In this document: positions 23,380 through 30,653 of the stretch, one piece after another | Numbering within the stretch: the stretch's first letter is position 1 | Layout of the letters: every line of letters begins with the position of its first letter | NCBI GenBank assembly: GCA_003133205.1 | Contig: PKWK01000174.1 | Span: forward strand, 1-30,653 | DNA length: 30,653 nt | Origin: Granulicella sp. | Lineage (GTDB): Bacteria > Acidobacteriota > Terriglobia > Terriglobales > Acidobacteriaceae | Direction of reading: 5' to 3' | The notes under the pieces: generated by a model | Told to the model about the DNA's origin: nothing | Database searches by the model: none | Seen by the model: the letters and a program-made list of their open reading frames with translations, nothing else | Translations under genes and position numbers: made by a program

Positions 23380-24078
23380 ATGATTTCCAAGCTCGTACTC
23401 GTCTCCGCCCTTGCTGCGGGAGGAATAGCCACCGCCGGCATTGCACAGACGGCCAGCCCCCAGGCTCCTGCAACACCCGCACCCGCCACAGCGCCAGCAA
23501 CCGCACCGGCACCGCTACCCGCTCCCCAGGCCGTTGCGGCAAGGATTGCGCTCATTGAGCTCATCGATGCAGCTGCCGCGACCAATGAAGGCCAGAAGGC
23601 CGTAGCCGACATCCAGAAGAAATATGAGCCGACGAAGGCCAAGATGGACGCGCTCAAGGCGGACATCGATTCGCTGACCAAGCAACTGCAGAACGCGCCG
23701 GCTACCATGAGCGACGACGAGAAGGCCTCGCGTGCCAGAAACATCGACACCAAGCAGAAGCAACTGCAGCGCGATGCAGATGACGCGCAGACGGCGTATG
23801 GCTCCGACGTGCAGGAGGCGATCCAGAAGATTGAGCAGAAGCTCGGGCCGGTCATCGTCAAATACCTGCAGCAGAACGGATTTTCCATGCTGCTGGACAA
23901 CACCGGGCCGCCGCAGCAAGGCGGGCTGAACCTTCTGTGGGCGCCAGGAACGGACATCACGGAGGCAATCGTAAGCGCCTACAACGCCACTACTCCGGGA
24001 GTTGTCGCACCACCAACCGCGCCGTCGGCGGCGCGTCCCCGTCCGGCAGCAACCAAGCCAGCGGCTCCCAAGCCGTAG
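23380..24078 (+). CDS. OmpH/Skp-like periplasmic chaperone, first paralogue
   Basis: A 232-aa protein with a signal peptide (cleavage near GIAQ), an Ala/Pro/Thr linker (23-50), then the OmpH/Skp domain. Its start is AARIALIELIDAAAATNEGQKAVADIQKKYEP, followed by a long coiled coil about 80-145 and then the ILLV-rich return strand (VIVKYLQQNGFSMLLD). A Pro/Ala tail follows. Skp trimers hold unfolded outer-membrane proteins in the periplasm. The ATG at 23380 has GAAGGAG about 14 bases upstream, a long spacing. It lies 110 bp before a close paralogue. Confidence 0.88.
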   Translation: MISKLVLVSALAAGGIATAGIAQTASPQAPATPAPATAPATAPAPLPAPQAVAARIALIELIDAAAATNEGQKAVADIQKKYEPTKAKMDALKADIDSLTKQLQNAPATMSDDEKASRARNIDTKQKQLQRDADDAQTAYGSDVQEAIQKIEQKLGPVIVKYLQQNGFSMLLDNTGPPQQGGLNLLWAPGTDITEAIVSAYNATTPGVVAPPTAPSAARPRPAATKPAAPKP

Positions 24079-24188
24079 AGTTGCTGATTCACTGGATCGG
24101 ATCGAGAGAAGGAACCGATCATTCCGTTTCGCGGCCGCGGTCGCAACGTCTAAAGACGTAACAGTTTTCCAAGGAGCTTTCACCCCGC

Positions 24189-24956
24189 ATGAATTACAAG
24201 TCAGTTCTTCTCGCCGCGCTCGTCGCGGGTCTTCTTCCCGGGTTCGCAGTTGCTCAGGCGACTCCGGCGGTGCCTCCACCGGCGGCTCCTGCTGCTGCAC
24301 CTGCCGCGGCACCCGCGGCGCCAGCCGCTGGCGCGCAACTCGCTGCCGCGCAACCCGCCCCCGTCGTCCCCCAGGCCTACCCTGCGAAGATCGCACTCGT
24401 CGCCTTCGAGCAGGCCGTCATTGCGACCAACGAAGGCCAGCAGGCCATGGAGAATATCAAGAAGAAGTACGAGCCGAAGCAGACCGAGCTTGAGAGCCTG
24501 AACACTGAGATCGACACCCTCAAGAAGCAGCTGCAGGCCGCCCCCGCTACCCTCAGCGACGCGGACCGCGCCACGCGCATGAAGACCCTCGACTCCAAGC
24601 AGAAGCAACTGGACCGCGAAACCGAGGACGCCCGGACTGCCTATCAGGCAGACCTCCAGGAAGCCTACGGCAAGGTTGCCCAGAAGGTGAATTCCGTGCT
24701 GCTGAACTACGTCGAGAAGAACGGCTACACCCTCCTGCTCGACGTGGGCAGCCAGCAGAGTTCCGTGATGTGGGCCGCGAGAGATCCGAGCGCAGACATT
24801 ACTGAGGCTGTCGTCGCGGCATACAACACCTCATCCGGCGTTGCCGCACCGCCACCCGCAGCGCCATCCGCTACCCGGCCGAAGCCGGCAGCTACAACGC
24901 CGCGCTCGACTATTCCAAAGCCGGCAGCCACCACGCCAAAACCGCCAGCCAAGTAA
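24189..24956 (+). CDS. OmpH/Skp-like periplasmic chaperone, second paralogue
   Basis: A 255-aa protein built like its neighbour: signal peptide, Ala/Pro linker (about 25-60), then KIALVAFEQAVIATNEGQQAMENIKKKYEPKQ, a coiled coil with the matching APATLSDADRATRMKTLDSKQKQL segment, and a closing YVEKNGYTLLLDVGSQ region. The tail is Pro/Ala/Thr-rich. AAGGAG lies about 12 bases before the ATG. The two genes arose by tandem duplication and may form mixed trimers. A strong terminator follows. Confidence 0.9.
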   Translation: MNYKSVLLAALVAGLLPGFAVAQATPAVPPPAAPAAAPAAAPAAPAAGAQLAAAQPAPVVPQAYPAKIALVAFEQAVIATNEGQQAMENIKKKYEPKQTELESLNTEIDTLKKQLQAAPATLSDADRATRMKTLDSKQKQLDRETEDARTAYQADLQEAYGKVAQKVNSVLLNYVEKNGYTLLLDVGSQQSSVMWAARDPSADITEAVVAAYNTSSGVAAPPPAAPSATRPKPAATTPRSTIPKPAATTPKPPAK

Positions 24957-24975
24957 GACCAGTTGCATTCAACTG

Positions 24976-25002
24976 AAAAGGAGGCCTGCGGGCCTCCTTT
25001 TT
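24976..25002 (+). terminator. Strong rho-independent terminator after the Skp pair
   Basis: AAAAGGAGGCC and GGCCTCCTTTT form a perfect 11-bp stem with a TGCG loop, followed by one more T before GCG. It can also work on the minus strand, where the A-run becomes the T-tract, which would help end lepA transcripts. Confidence 0.9.
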
Positions 25003-25357
25003 GCGTGTGTGCAAAATTGATCACTACGCTCTTTTTCTGTGGAAAATTCTGTGGATTCCTCAGCACAGAAATTTAACAATTCAGATGCGTAGCCATGCCA
25101 ATCGCTGGTGCACACATCTTGTCTGTGCTCCAAGCCACATGTTTTCAGTTCTTTGCCCTGCATAAGGGAAACTTCACCAAAGTCGCTGCATGTCTGCCGC
25201 AAGTTTCGCAAATAAAAGGCTTTCCACAGGCTCTCGATGCCCCGAACCCGCATCGCGTTCCATCCAGCATCCAGATCCCCCGAATTTCCTCCATTGAAAT
25301 GCACCGAAATCAGGCGATTTACCCGTCGGTTTATCGCGCTTTTCGGCTCACCAGGCT
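25003..25357. other. Intergenic stretch between Skp terminator and lepA
   Basis: About 355 bp between convergent genes. The longest open frame runs antisense into lepA and lacks a good start. I see no RNA gene, repeat or promoter with confidence. Confidence 0.6.
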
Positions 25358-27160
25358 TTACTCTTCGCCAACCTTCAGGACGGCGAGGAAAGCCTCCTGC
25401 GGAATGTCGACTTTGCCGATGCGCTTCATCCGCTTCTTGCCTTCCTTCTGTTTTTCCAGGAGCTTGCGCTTGCGGCTGATGTCGCCGCCGTAGCACTTGG
25501 CGATGACGTTCTTGCGGATCGCGGTGACCGTCTCGCGTGCGATGACCTTCGCGCCGATCGCCGCCTGGATCGCGACCTCGAACATCTGCCGCGGAATCAG
25601 TTCGCGCATCTTCGAGACCAGCGCGCGCCCACGGTCGTAGGCGAAGTCGCGATGCACGATGATCGACAACGCATCGACGGGCTCGCCGCCGATCAGAATG
25701 TCCATCTTCACCATCGGCGAAACCCAGGTGCCGGAGAGGTTGTAGTCGAGCGAAGCATATCCGCGCGAGACCGACTTGAGCCGATCGTAGAAGTCGAGCA
25801 CGATCTCGTTCAGCGGCAGTTCGTAGGTGATCATCACGCGAGTCGCCGTAACGTACTCAAGATTCTTCTGCCGGCCGCGCTTGTCCTCAACCAGTTTGAG
25901 GATGCCGCCGACGTACTCTTCGTTGGTAAGAATCTTCGCCGTGATGACCGGCTCCTCGACCATCTCGATCTCGGAAGGATCGGGCCAGCGCGAAGGATTA
26001 TCAACCTCGACGACCTTGCCATCCGTCAGGGTGATCTTGTAGCGCACGCCCGGCGCGGTGGTGATCAGGTCGAGATCGTACTCGCGTTCCAGCCGCTCCT
26101 GAATAATCTCAAGGTGCAGCAGCCCGAGGAAGCCGCAGCGAAATCCGAAGCCGAGCGCGACCGACGACTCAGGCTCGAACGAAAAGCTCGCGTCGTTGAG
26201 GCGGAGCTTTTCAAGCGCGTCGCGCAGCATCGCATGTTCGTGCGAGTCGACGGTGTAGAGTCCGGCGAAGACCATGCTCTTGATGTCTTCAAATCCGGGC
26301 AACGCCTCCGCGCAGGGGCGTGCGACCTCGGTGATGGTGTCGCCAACCTTCGTGTCCGCGACGTTCTTGATCGTCGCAACGAAGAAGCCAACCTCGCCGG
26401 CCGAGAGTTCCGCGAGCGGGACCGGCTTCGGCGTCATCACGCCCATGCTCTCGACATCGAACTGCTTTCCGTTCGATATGATCTTGATCTTCATGCCCTG
26501 GCGCAGGCGCCCGTTGATGATGCGCGCGAGCACGATGACGCCGCGATACGGGTCGAACCACGAGTCGAAGATCAGCGCCTGCAACGGTGCGTCGGCGTCT
26601 CCGCGGGGCGGCGGAAGGCGATGCACTACGGCTTCGAGAATGTCGGCGACGCCTTGACCGGTCTTCGCGGAAACCGCGAGCGCATCGTCGGCGGGAAGTC
26701 CGACTGCCTTCTCGATCATCTCTCGCGTGCGTTCGATGTCGGCCGAGGGCAGGTCGATCTTGTTGATGATAGAGATGATCTCGAGGCCGTGATTGATGGC
26801 GAGATACGCATTCGCCAGCGTCTGCGCCTCGACACCCTGCGATGCGTCGACCACCAGCAGCGCGCCTTCGCACGAGGCCAGCGAGCGCGACACCTCATAG
26901 CTGAAGTCGACGTGTCCGGGTGTGTCGATCAGGTTGAGCTGGTAGGTCTCGCCATCGTGCGCCTTGTACATCATGCGCACGGTATGGGCCTTGATGGTGA
27001 TGCCACGCTCGCGCTCAAGGTCCATCGCGTCCAGCACCTGCGCCTGCATCTCCCGCGCCGTGAGCGAGCCGGTGAGCTCGAGCAATCGGTCGGAGAGCGT
27101 GGACTTGCCGTGGTCGATGTGTGCGATGATCGCGAAGTTGCGAATGTGACTCGGATCCAT
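25358..27160 (-). CDS. lepA: Elongation factor 4 (LepA)
   Basis: A 600-aa ribosome-associated GTPase that affects translation under stress and ribosome biogenesis. The start is ATG 27160 ([21 protein letters not shown]); the frame opens seven codons earlier at a TTG. The G1 motif AHIDHGKST is at 13-21, DTPGHVDFS is G3, NKIDLPSAD is G4, and switch-region sequence [15 protein letters not shown] is present. The LepA-specific C-terminus is intact ([21 protein letters not shown], then [20 protein letters not shown] and [20 protein letters not shown]). Length is normal. The gene lacks the signal-peptidase partner lepB often next to it in enterobacteria. Confidence 0.97.
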   Translation of the reverse strand: MDPSHIRNFAIIAHIDHGKSTLSDRLLELTGSLTAREMQAQVLDAMDLERERGITIKAHTVRMMYKAHDGETYQLNLIDTPGHVDFSYEVSRSLASCEGALLVVDASQGVEAQTLANAYLAINHGLEIISIINKIDLPSADIERTREMIEKAVGLPADDALAVSAKTGQGVADILEAVVHRLPPPRGDADAPLQALIFDSWFDPYRGVIVLARIINGRLRQGMKIKIISNGKQFDVESMGVMTPKPVPLAELSAGEVGFFVATIKNVADTKVGDTITEVARPCAEALPGFEDIKSMVFAGLYTVDSHEHAMLRDALEKLRLNDASFSFEPESSVALGFGFRCGFLGLLHLEIIQERLEREYDLDLITTAPGVRYKITLTDGKVVEVDNPSRWPDPSEIEMVEEPVITAKILTNEEYVGGILKLVEDKRGRQKNLEYVTATRVMITYELPLNEIVLDFYDRLKSVSRGYASLDYNLSGTWVSPMVKMDILIGGEPVDALSIIVHRDFAYDRGRALVSKMRELIPRQMFEVAIQAAIGAKVIARETVTAIRKNVIAKCYGGDISRKRKLLEKQKEGKKRMKRIGKVDIPQEAFLAVLKVGEE

Positions 27161-27417
27161 GCGGGGTGCGAACTGCCTCAATCTTCGATGCTATCACTCT
27201 GGAGCGGTCGCGCAGCTCGTCGCCGAGGATGTCGGGGTGCGACCGACTCGGCCCCGAAACGTCTTACAATGAACAAGGCGTCCGCGGCTGCGGTCCTTGG
27301 TCGGCCTGTTGCGGCGCTTGATTGGTAAGAGTGAGGCAAATTGTCGGAATCGCGCAATTGGCGCTGCGATCGCAGGCCGAAGAATGGGACTAGAGTAACG
27401 ATGGGCAACGCCAACGG

Positions 27418-29244
27418 GTGCAAGGGTTGAGTTGGTTTCGGCGGTGGGCGGCAGCGACTGCGTGCGTGCCCCTTGTGCTGCTCGCGGGCTGTCCGCAGCA
27501 GCAGGCAACTCCAGCCGCACCCGCGAAGTCCACAGCGCCCGCGATCACCACGCCGGCTGCGACGCCTGCGCCGGCGTTAACGACGGCACAATCCGTTGAC
27601 CTCGCGGCCAAGGCATACAAGGCACAGCAGCTCATCAATCAGGTTGAGGGCACCTATCGCAGCGGCGTCGACAACTATCGCGGTGGAAGGCTCGAGGCCG
27701 CGCGGTCCGACTTCGACCGGGCGGTGGATCTGATGCTGACCAGCGGGATGGATCTGAAGACGGACCCTCAGCTCTCCGACGAATTCGAGCAACTGCTGAA
27801 CAAGATCAACACGCTCGAGATGGCCGCTCTCAAGCAGGGCACGGGCTTCTCGGCGCCCATTGAGGCCGCGCCGCTCGATGCTGCCGATGAAGTGACGTTC
27901 CCGCCCGACGCAGCCCTCACCGCAAAGGTGAAGGAGGAACTGAAGACGACGCAGTCGGACTTTCCGCTGGTGGTCAATGACTACGTCGCCGGGTTCATCC
28001 GCTACTTCTCGAGCTCGCAAGCGGGCCATGCGCACCTGTTGCGGTCGCTCGAACGCGCCGGCAAATACAAGGCCATGATCTCGAAGGTCCTCGGCGAGGA
28101 GGGCGTTCCCCAGGACCTGATCTACCTCGCTGTCGCGGAGTCCGGCTTCCAGCCGCAGGCTCTTAACGCAAAGTCCGGCGCGGGCGGCATGTGGCAGTTC
28201 ATGCCGACAGGCGCGTATGGGCTCGCGCGCAATGGATGGGTCGACGAGCGCTTCGATCCGGAGAAATCTTCGCGTGCCTACGCCCGATACATCAAGTCGC
28301 TCTACAACCAGTTTGGAGACTGGTACCTCGCGATGGCCGCCTACGACTGGGGTCCGGGATACGTCCAGCGCTCCGTCATGCGCACCGGCTACGCCGACTA
28401 CTGGGAGCTGTACCGGCGCAACGTGCTGCCCCAGGAGACGAAGAATTATGTGCCCGGCATTATCGCCGCGATCATCATGGCGAAGAATCCGAAACAGTAC
28501 GGACTGGAAGGCCTGGTGCCCGATCCTGCGGTCGTCTCCGACACGGTGAGCGTAGACTACGCTGTCGATCTGCGCCTTGTGGCGGACGTTACCGACGCCT
28601 CGTTGCCCGAAATTGTCGGGCTGAATCCGAGTCTTCTGCGCATGACCACGCCGCGCGATGAGGACTTCGATCTCCATCTTCCCGTGGGAACGCGGGATGT
28701 ATATCTCAAGCGCATCAAGGATATTCCCGAGGACAAGCGGACCAGTTGGCGCTTCCACGTGGTGCGGCCCGGCGAGTCGCTCGACAGCATCGCGAGCAGC
28801 TTCCATGATCGTCCGTCGGAGATTGCCACAGCAAATGATCTGACCGCGGACGCCACGATCCACGCTGGCGATGAACTGATTGTCCCGGTGACGAATGCCG
28901 TAGCGGCTCCGCACGCGATGCACTACGTCACGCGAATCGGCGACACGCTGGTCACGGTCGCTGACCGATTCAATGTGTCGGTCGAGGATCTAAGGCGTTG
29001 GAACCATCTCTCGTCGACCACGCTCAAGCCGCATCGCACACTCGATGTTGCTCAGCCGGTCCATTTGGCGCCGGTGACGCATGTGCGAGCGAAGACGTCG
29101 CACGCGGGAACCAGCGTGCACGTCGCGTCCAAAACGAAGGCGAAGGGCCCCGCGACATCTTCGAAGCCACCCGCGAAGACACCTTCGACCAGTGCGACGG
29201 CGAAGAAGAAGACGCGGGCGAAGCAGCATGCCGCATCCAAATGA
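27418..29244 (+). CDS. mltD: MltD-like lytic murein transglycosylase with LysM domains
   Basis: A 608-aa lipoprotein: signal peptide with lipobox LLAGC (Cys25), Ala/Pro/Thr linker to about 55, a helical region (60-215), then the SLT domain (about 220-345). The catalytic Glu is Glu241 in LAVAESGFQPQA, with GGMWQFMPTGAYGL and AMAAYDWGPG as expected. Two LysM domains follow (about 442-490 and 500-545) that bind peptidoglycan, and a Lys/Ala/Ser/Thr-rich basic tail. It cleaves the glycan chain with 1,6-anhydro ring formation, at the outer or inner membrane face. The start is a GTG at 27418, or the TTG at 27427; no strong ribosome-binding site decides it. Confidence 0.92.
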   Translation: MQGLSWFRRWAAATACVPLVLLAGCPQQQATPAAPAKSTAPAITTPAATPAPALTTAQSVDLAAKAYKAQQLINQVEGTYRSGVDNYRGGRLEAARSDFDRAVDLMLTSGMDLKTDPQLSDEFEQLLNKINTLEMAALKQGTGFSAPIEAAPLDAADEVTFPPDAALTAKVKEELKTTQSDFPLVVNDYVAGFIRYFSSSQAGHAHLLRSLERAGKYKAMISKVLGEEGVPQDLIYLAVAESGFQPQALNAKSGAGGMWQFMPTGAYGLARNGWVDERFDPEKSSRAYARYIKSLYNQFGDWYLAMAAYDWGPGYVQRSVMRTGYADYWELYRRNVLPQETKNYVPGIIAAIIMAKNPKQYGLEGLVPDPAVVSDTVSVDYAVDLRLVADVTDASLPEIVGLNPSLLRMTTPRDEDFDLHLPVGTRDVYLKRIKDIPEDKRTSWRFHVVRPGESLDSIASSFHDRPSEIATANDLTADATIHAGDELIVPVTNAVAAPHAMHYVTRIGDTLVTVADRFNVSVEDLRRWNHLSSTTLKPHRTLDVAQPVHLAPVTHVRAKTSHAGTSVHVASKTKAKGPATSSKPPAKTPSTSATAKKKTRAKQHAASK

Positions 29245-29320
29245 AGGATGCCAAGCTGCCGCATTAGCTACCTCAATAAAAAGATTGCTTGCTATTCAGT
29301 GGCGCACAGATGCATTCTGT

Positions 29321-29329
29321 TGCTAGAAT
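29321..29329 (+). promoter_or_regulatory. Possible extended -10 for the histone-like gene
   Basis: TGCTAGAAT is an extended -10-like sequence (TGn-TAGAAT) about 95 bp before the start codon; there is no good -35. A T7 run and a GCAA/TTGC pair follow downstream at 29343-29360. Confidence 0.3.
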
Positions 29330-29422
29330 CCGTGCCGTGATGCAATTGTTTTTTTGTTGCAGCGCAAATGCACAAGACGCACGGCGAAGTCATGATGCGA
29401 GTGCGGTAAAGAGGATGCGAAG

Positions 29423-30232
29423 ATGAAGTTCAATGAGCATGGTGGATTTGACGGACTCGATGAGAACACCAGGATCTATGCAGCCGCGGCCAACGGCGAC
29501 GAGGCAGATGGCTATGGGGGCAACGGTTCCTTCGACGATGATGATGAAGAAGAGGAAGTCGTCGTGACCATGACCTCGGATGACGATGACGATCTGGATC
29601 GGCTGGAGGAAGACGTCGACGACCTGCTGGATGCTGCGTCGCGCGCCGAAGCTGCAGTCATCGCTGCAACTCTGCCGTCGCCGGTCGCAGGCTATACTCC
29701 TGCCGCGACCCCGTCGAAGGCTCCTGCGAAGAGTGATGCAGGTGCCGTCGCCAAGCCGGCGAAGAAGCCCGCGAAGAAAGCAGTCAAGAAGGCTCCCGCG
29801 AAGAAAGCAGTCAAGAAGGCTCCCGCGAAGAAAGCTCCCGCGAAGAAGGCAGCAGCAAAGAAGCCCGTTGCGAAGAAGGCAGCCAAGAAGGCTGTTGTGA
29901 AGAAGGCCCCAGCGAAGAAAGCTGCGGCGAAGAAGCCCGTGGCCAAGAAGGCAGTCAAGAAAGTGGCTGCAAGGAAGGCTCCCAAGAAGGGCGCCAAAAA
30001 ATCGACATTGAAATCTGCCGCGAAGAAGTTGAGTGCTCTGCGCGGCGGTAAGGCCGCTTCGAAAAAAGCGGTCGGCAACAAGGGCACTTCAAGAAGTAAA
30101 AAACCAAATACGAGAGGTACTACCTTGGCAACTAAGAAAGCAGCAAAAAAGGCAGTTAAGAAGGCCGTCAAGAAGGCTCCTGCAAAGAAGGCCGTAAAGA
30201 AGGCCGCAAAGAAAGTTGCGAAGAAGAAGTAG
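29423..30232 (+). CDS. Histone H1-like protein with acidic N-terminus
   Basis: A 269-aa protein of extreme composition. Residues 1-85 are acidic (FDDDDEEEEVVVTMTSDDDDD near 37-60, then LEEDVDDLLDA). From about 100 to the end it consists of Lys-Ala-Pro repeats of the KKAPAKKAVKKA type, as in histone H1-like tails of bacterial DNA-binding proteins (HC1/AlgP type). The basic tail should bind DNA or RNA, and the acidic head may shield it. GAGG lies eight bases before the ATG. A strong bidirectional terminator follows. The repeats are prone to slippage, so the length may vary between strains. Confidence 0.82.
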   Translation: MKFNEHGGFDGLDENTRIYAAAANGDEADGYGGNGSFDDDDEEEEVVVTMTSDDDDDLDRLEEDVDDLLDAASRAEAAVIAATLPSPVAGYTPAATPSKAPAKSDAGAVAKPAKKPAKKAVKKAPAKKAVKKAPAKKAPAKKAAAKKPVAKKAAKKAVVKKAPAKKAAAKKPVAKKAVKKVAARKAPKKGAKKSTLKSAAKKLSALRGGKAASKKAVGNKGTSRSKKPNTRGTTLATKKAAKKAVKKAVKKAPAKKAVKKAAKKVAKKK

Positions 30233-30264
30233 TCAGTAAGCAGTATTAACCAGGCAAGCAAAAC

Positions 30265-30299
30265 GGCCCGGGCTCCTCTCGAGAGGTCCGGGCCTTTTT
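30265..30299. terminator. Bidirectional terminator between histone-like gene and peroxiredoxin
   Basis: GGCCCGG at 30265-30271 pairs with CCGGGCC at 30288-30294, with an inner CCTCTC/GAGAGG stem, followed by five T residues. On the minus strand GGCCG is followed by TTTTGC, so it also ends the peroxiredoxin transcript. Confidence 0.9.
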
Positions 30300-30315
30300 G
30301 CGTCTGCTCGACGGG

Positions 30316-30653
30316 TTATTTCTTTTCGGCAGCAATCTCTGCGAGGACGTCGTCGCTGTGGGTGTTTGGGTTGACGCCGGTCCAGACCTTAACCACCTTG
30401 CCTGCGGGTGAGATCAGGAACGTGTCGCGGGCCGCGAACTTCATGTCGCCGCGAGCGGAGATCGGAACGCCGTAAGCGTCGATGACTTTGTGGTCAGGGT
30501 CGGCAAGCAGCTTGAAGGTGAGCGAATCCTTGGTGCAGAAGGTCTTGTGGCTCTCGACCGTATCGAGCGAAACGCCGAGCACGACTGCGTTGAGGGCGTC
30601 ATACTTGGGCAGGTCGCGCTGGAAGTTATGCGCCTCGATGGTGCAGCCGGTGG
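30316..30653 (-). CDS. Peroxiredoxin (AhpC/TSA family, BCP-like), N-terminus outside window
   Basis: The frame is open to the window edge: on the minus strand it reads TGCTIEAHNFQRDLPKYDAL, then VVLGVSLDTVESHKTFCTKD, LLADPDHKVIDAYGV and DTFLISPAGKVVKVWTGVNP. The TGCT motif holds the peroxidatic Cys, as in PGCT of bacterioferritin comigratory proteins, and the FCTKD Cys may be the resolving one. The enzyme reduces peroxides using thiol donors such as thioredoxin. The start lies beyond 30653, so length and any signal peptide cannot be judged. Confidence 0.9.
   Translation of the reverse strand, partial: TGCTIEAHNFQRDLPKYDALNAVVLGVSLDTVESHKTFCTKDSLTFKLLADPDHKVIDAYGVPISARGDMKFAARDTFLISPAGKVVKVWTGVNPNTHSDDVLAEIAAEKK

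Noticed and set aside
22712..23383. 223-aa open frame in the long non-coding stretch
   Set aside because: There is no ribosome-binding site or domain, the composition is unlike the neighbouring proteins, and it ends just after the Skp start in another frame.
29760..30220. Tandem repeat or CRISPR-like array
   Set aside because: The repeats are short codon-based Lys/Ala/Pro repeats in a coding frame, with no spacers.

Overview
The window is about 30.7 kb of GC-rich, densely coding bacterial chromosome. It most likely comes from the Acidobacteriota, class Terriglobia (a Granulicella, Terriglobus or Edaphobacter-like soil bacterium). The reasons are a TIGR03435-family exported protein, a family strongly expanded in that group; a PL10 pectate lyase and a sialate O-acetylesterase remnant typical of polysaccharide-degrading soil acidobacteria; a kdsA gene (Gram-negative LPS); and a palindromic repeat of a type I remember from Terriglobia genomes. 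The genus is inference.

Layout. 1-1371: 3' end of a NorB-type nitric oxide reductase and two small cupin genes. 1396-5084 (minus): an exported unknown protein downstream of a CHAT-domain (caspase-fold) lipoprotein. 5175-9392: EamA transporter, VapBC toxin-antitoxin pair, cysS and a TIGR03435 protein. 9510-12712: tsaD with an in-frame palindromic insertion, a small membrane protein, a TraB/GumN protein, and a RelE/HigB-like toxin with its HTH antitoxin. 12720-16933: an AT-rich leader with a possible 25-aa ORF, cca, a methyltransferase, a PL10 pectate lyase and a small secreted protein.

16984-19538 (minus) is the most interesting region. A TROVE/vWA protein (bacterial Ro60, Rsr) lies downstream of five RNA elements that share one architecture: an outer stem, a 7-8 nt strand beginning TGG opposite a 9-nt strand ending TCC, a 9-bp inner stem, and TACTTC right after the inner stem. 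Stem bases covary between copies. I read them as bacterial Y RNAs. Two carry complete tRNA-like modules that are circular permutations of a tRNA with the acceptor stem closed by a GCAA tetraloop. One is opened at the anticodon loop, as in YrlA. The other is opened at the D loop, with its anticodon arm also closed by GCAA. A 114-aa four-cysteine protein is encoded between two of the RNAs.

19689-30653: a decayed sialate O-acetylesterase, kdsA, an RG-rich protein with a receiver-like C-terminus, a 1.1-kb non-coding stretch, two tandem OmpH/Skp-like chaperones, lepA, a MltD-like lytic transglycosylase with LysM domains, a histone-H1-like protein with an acidic head, and the C-terminal part of a peroxiredoxin. 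Several genes concern RNA and tRNA biology (cysS, tsaD, cca, lepA, the Ro60/Y RNA array) or envelope biogenesis (kdsA, Skp pair, MltD), but they do not form one pathway. Boundaries and families were judged by eye; no database search was run.
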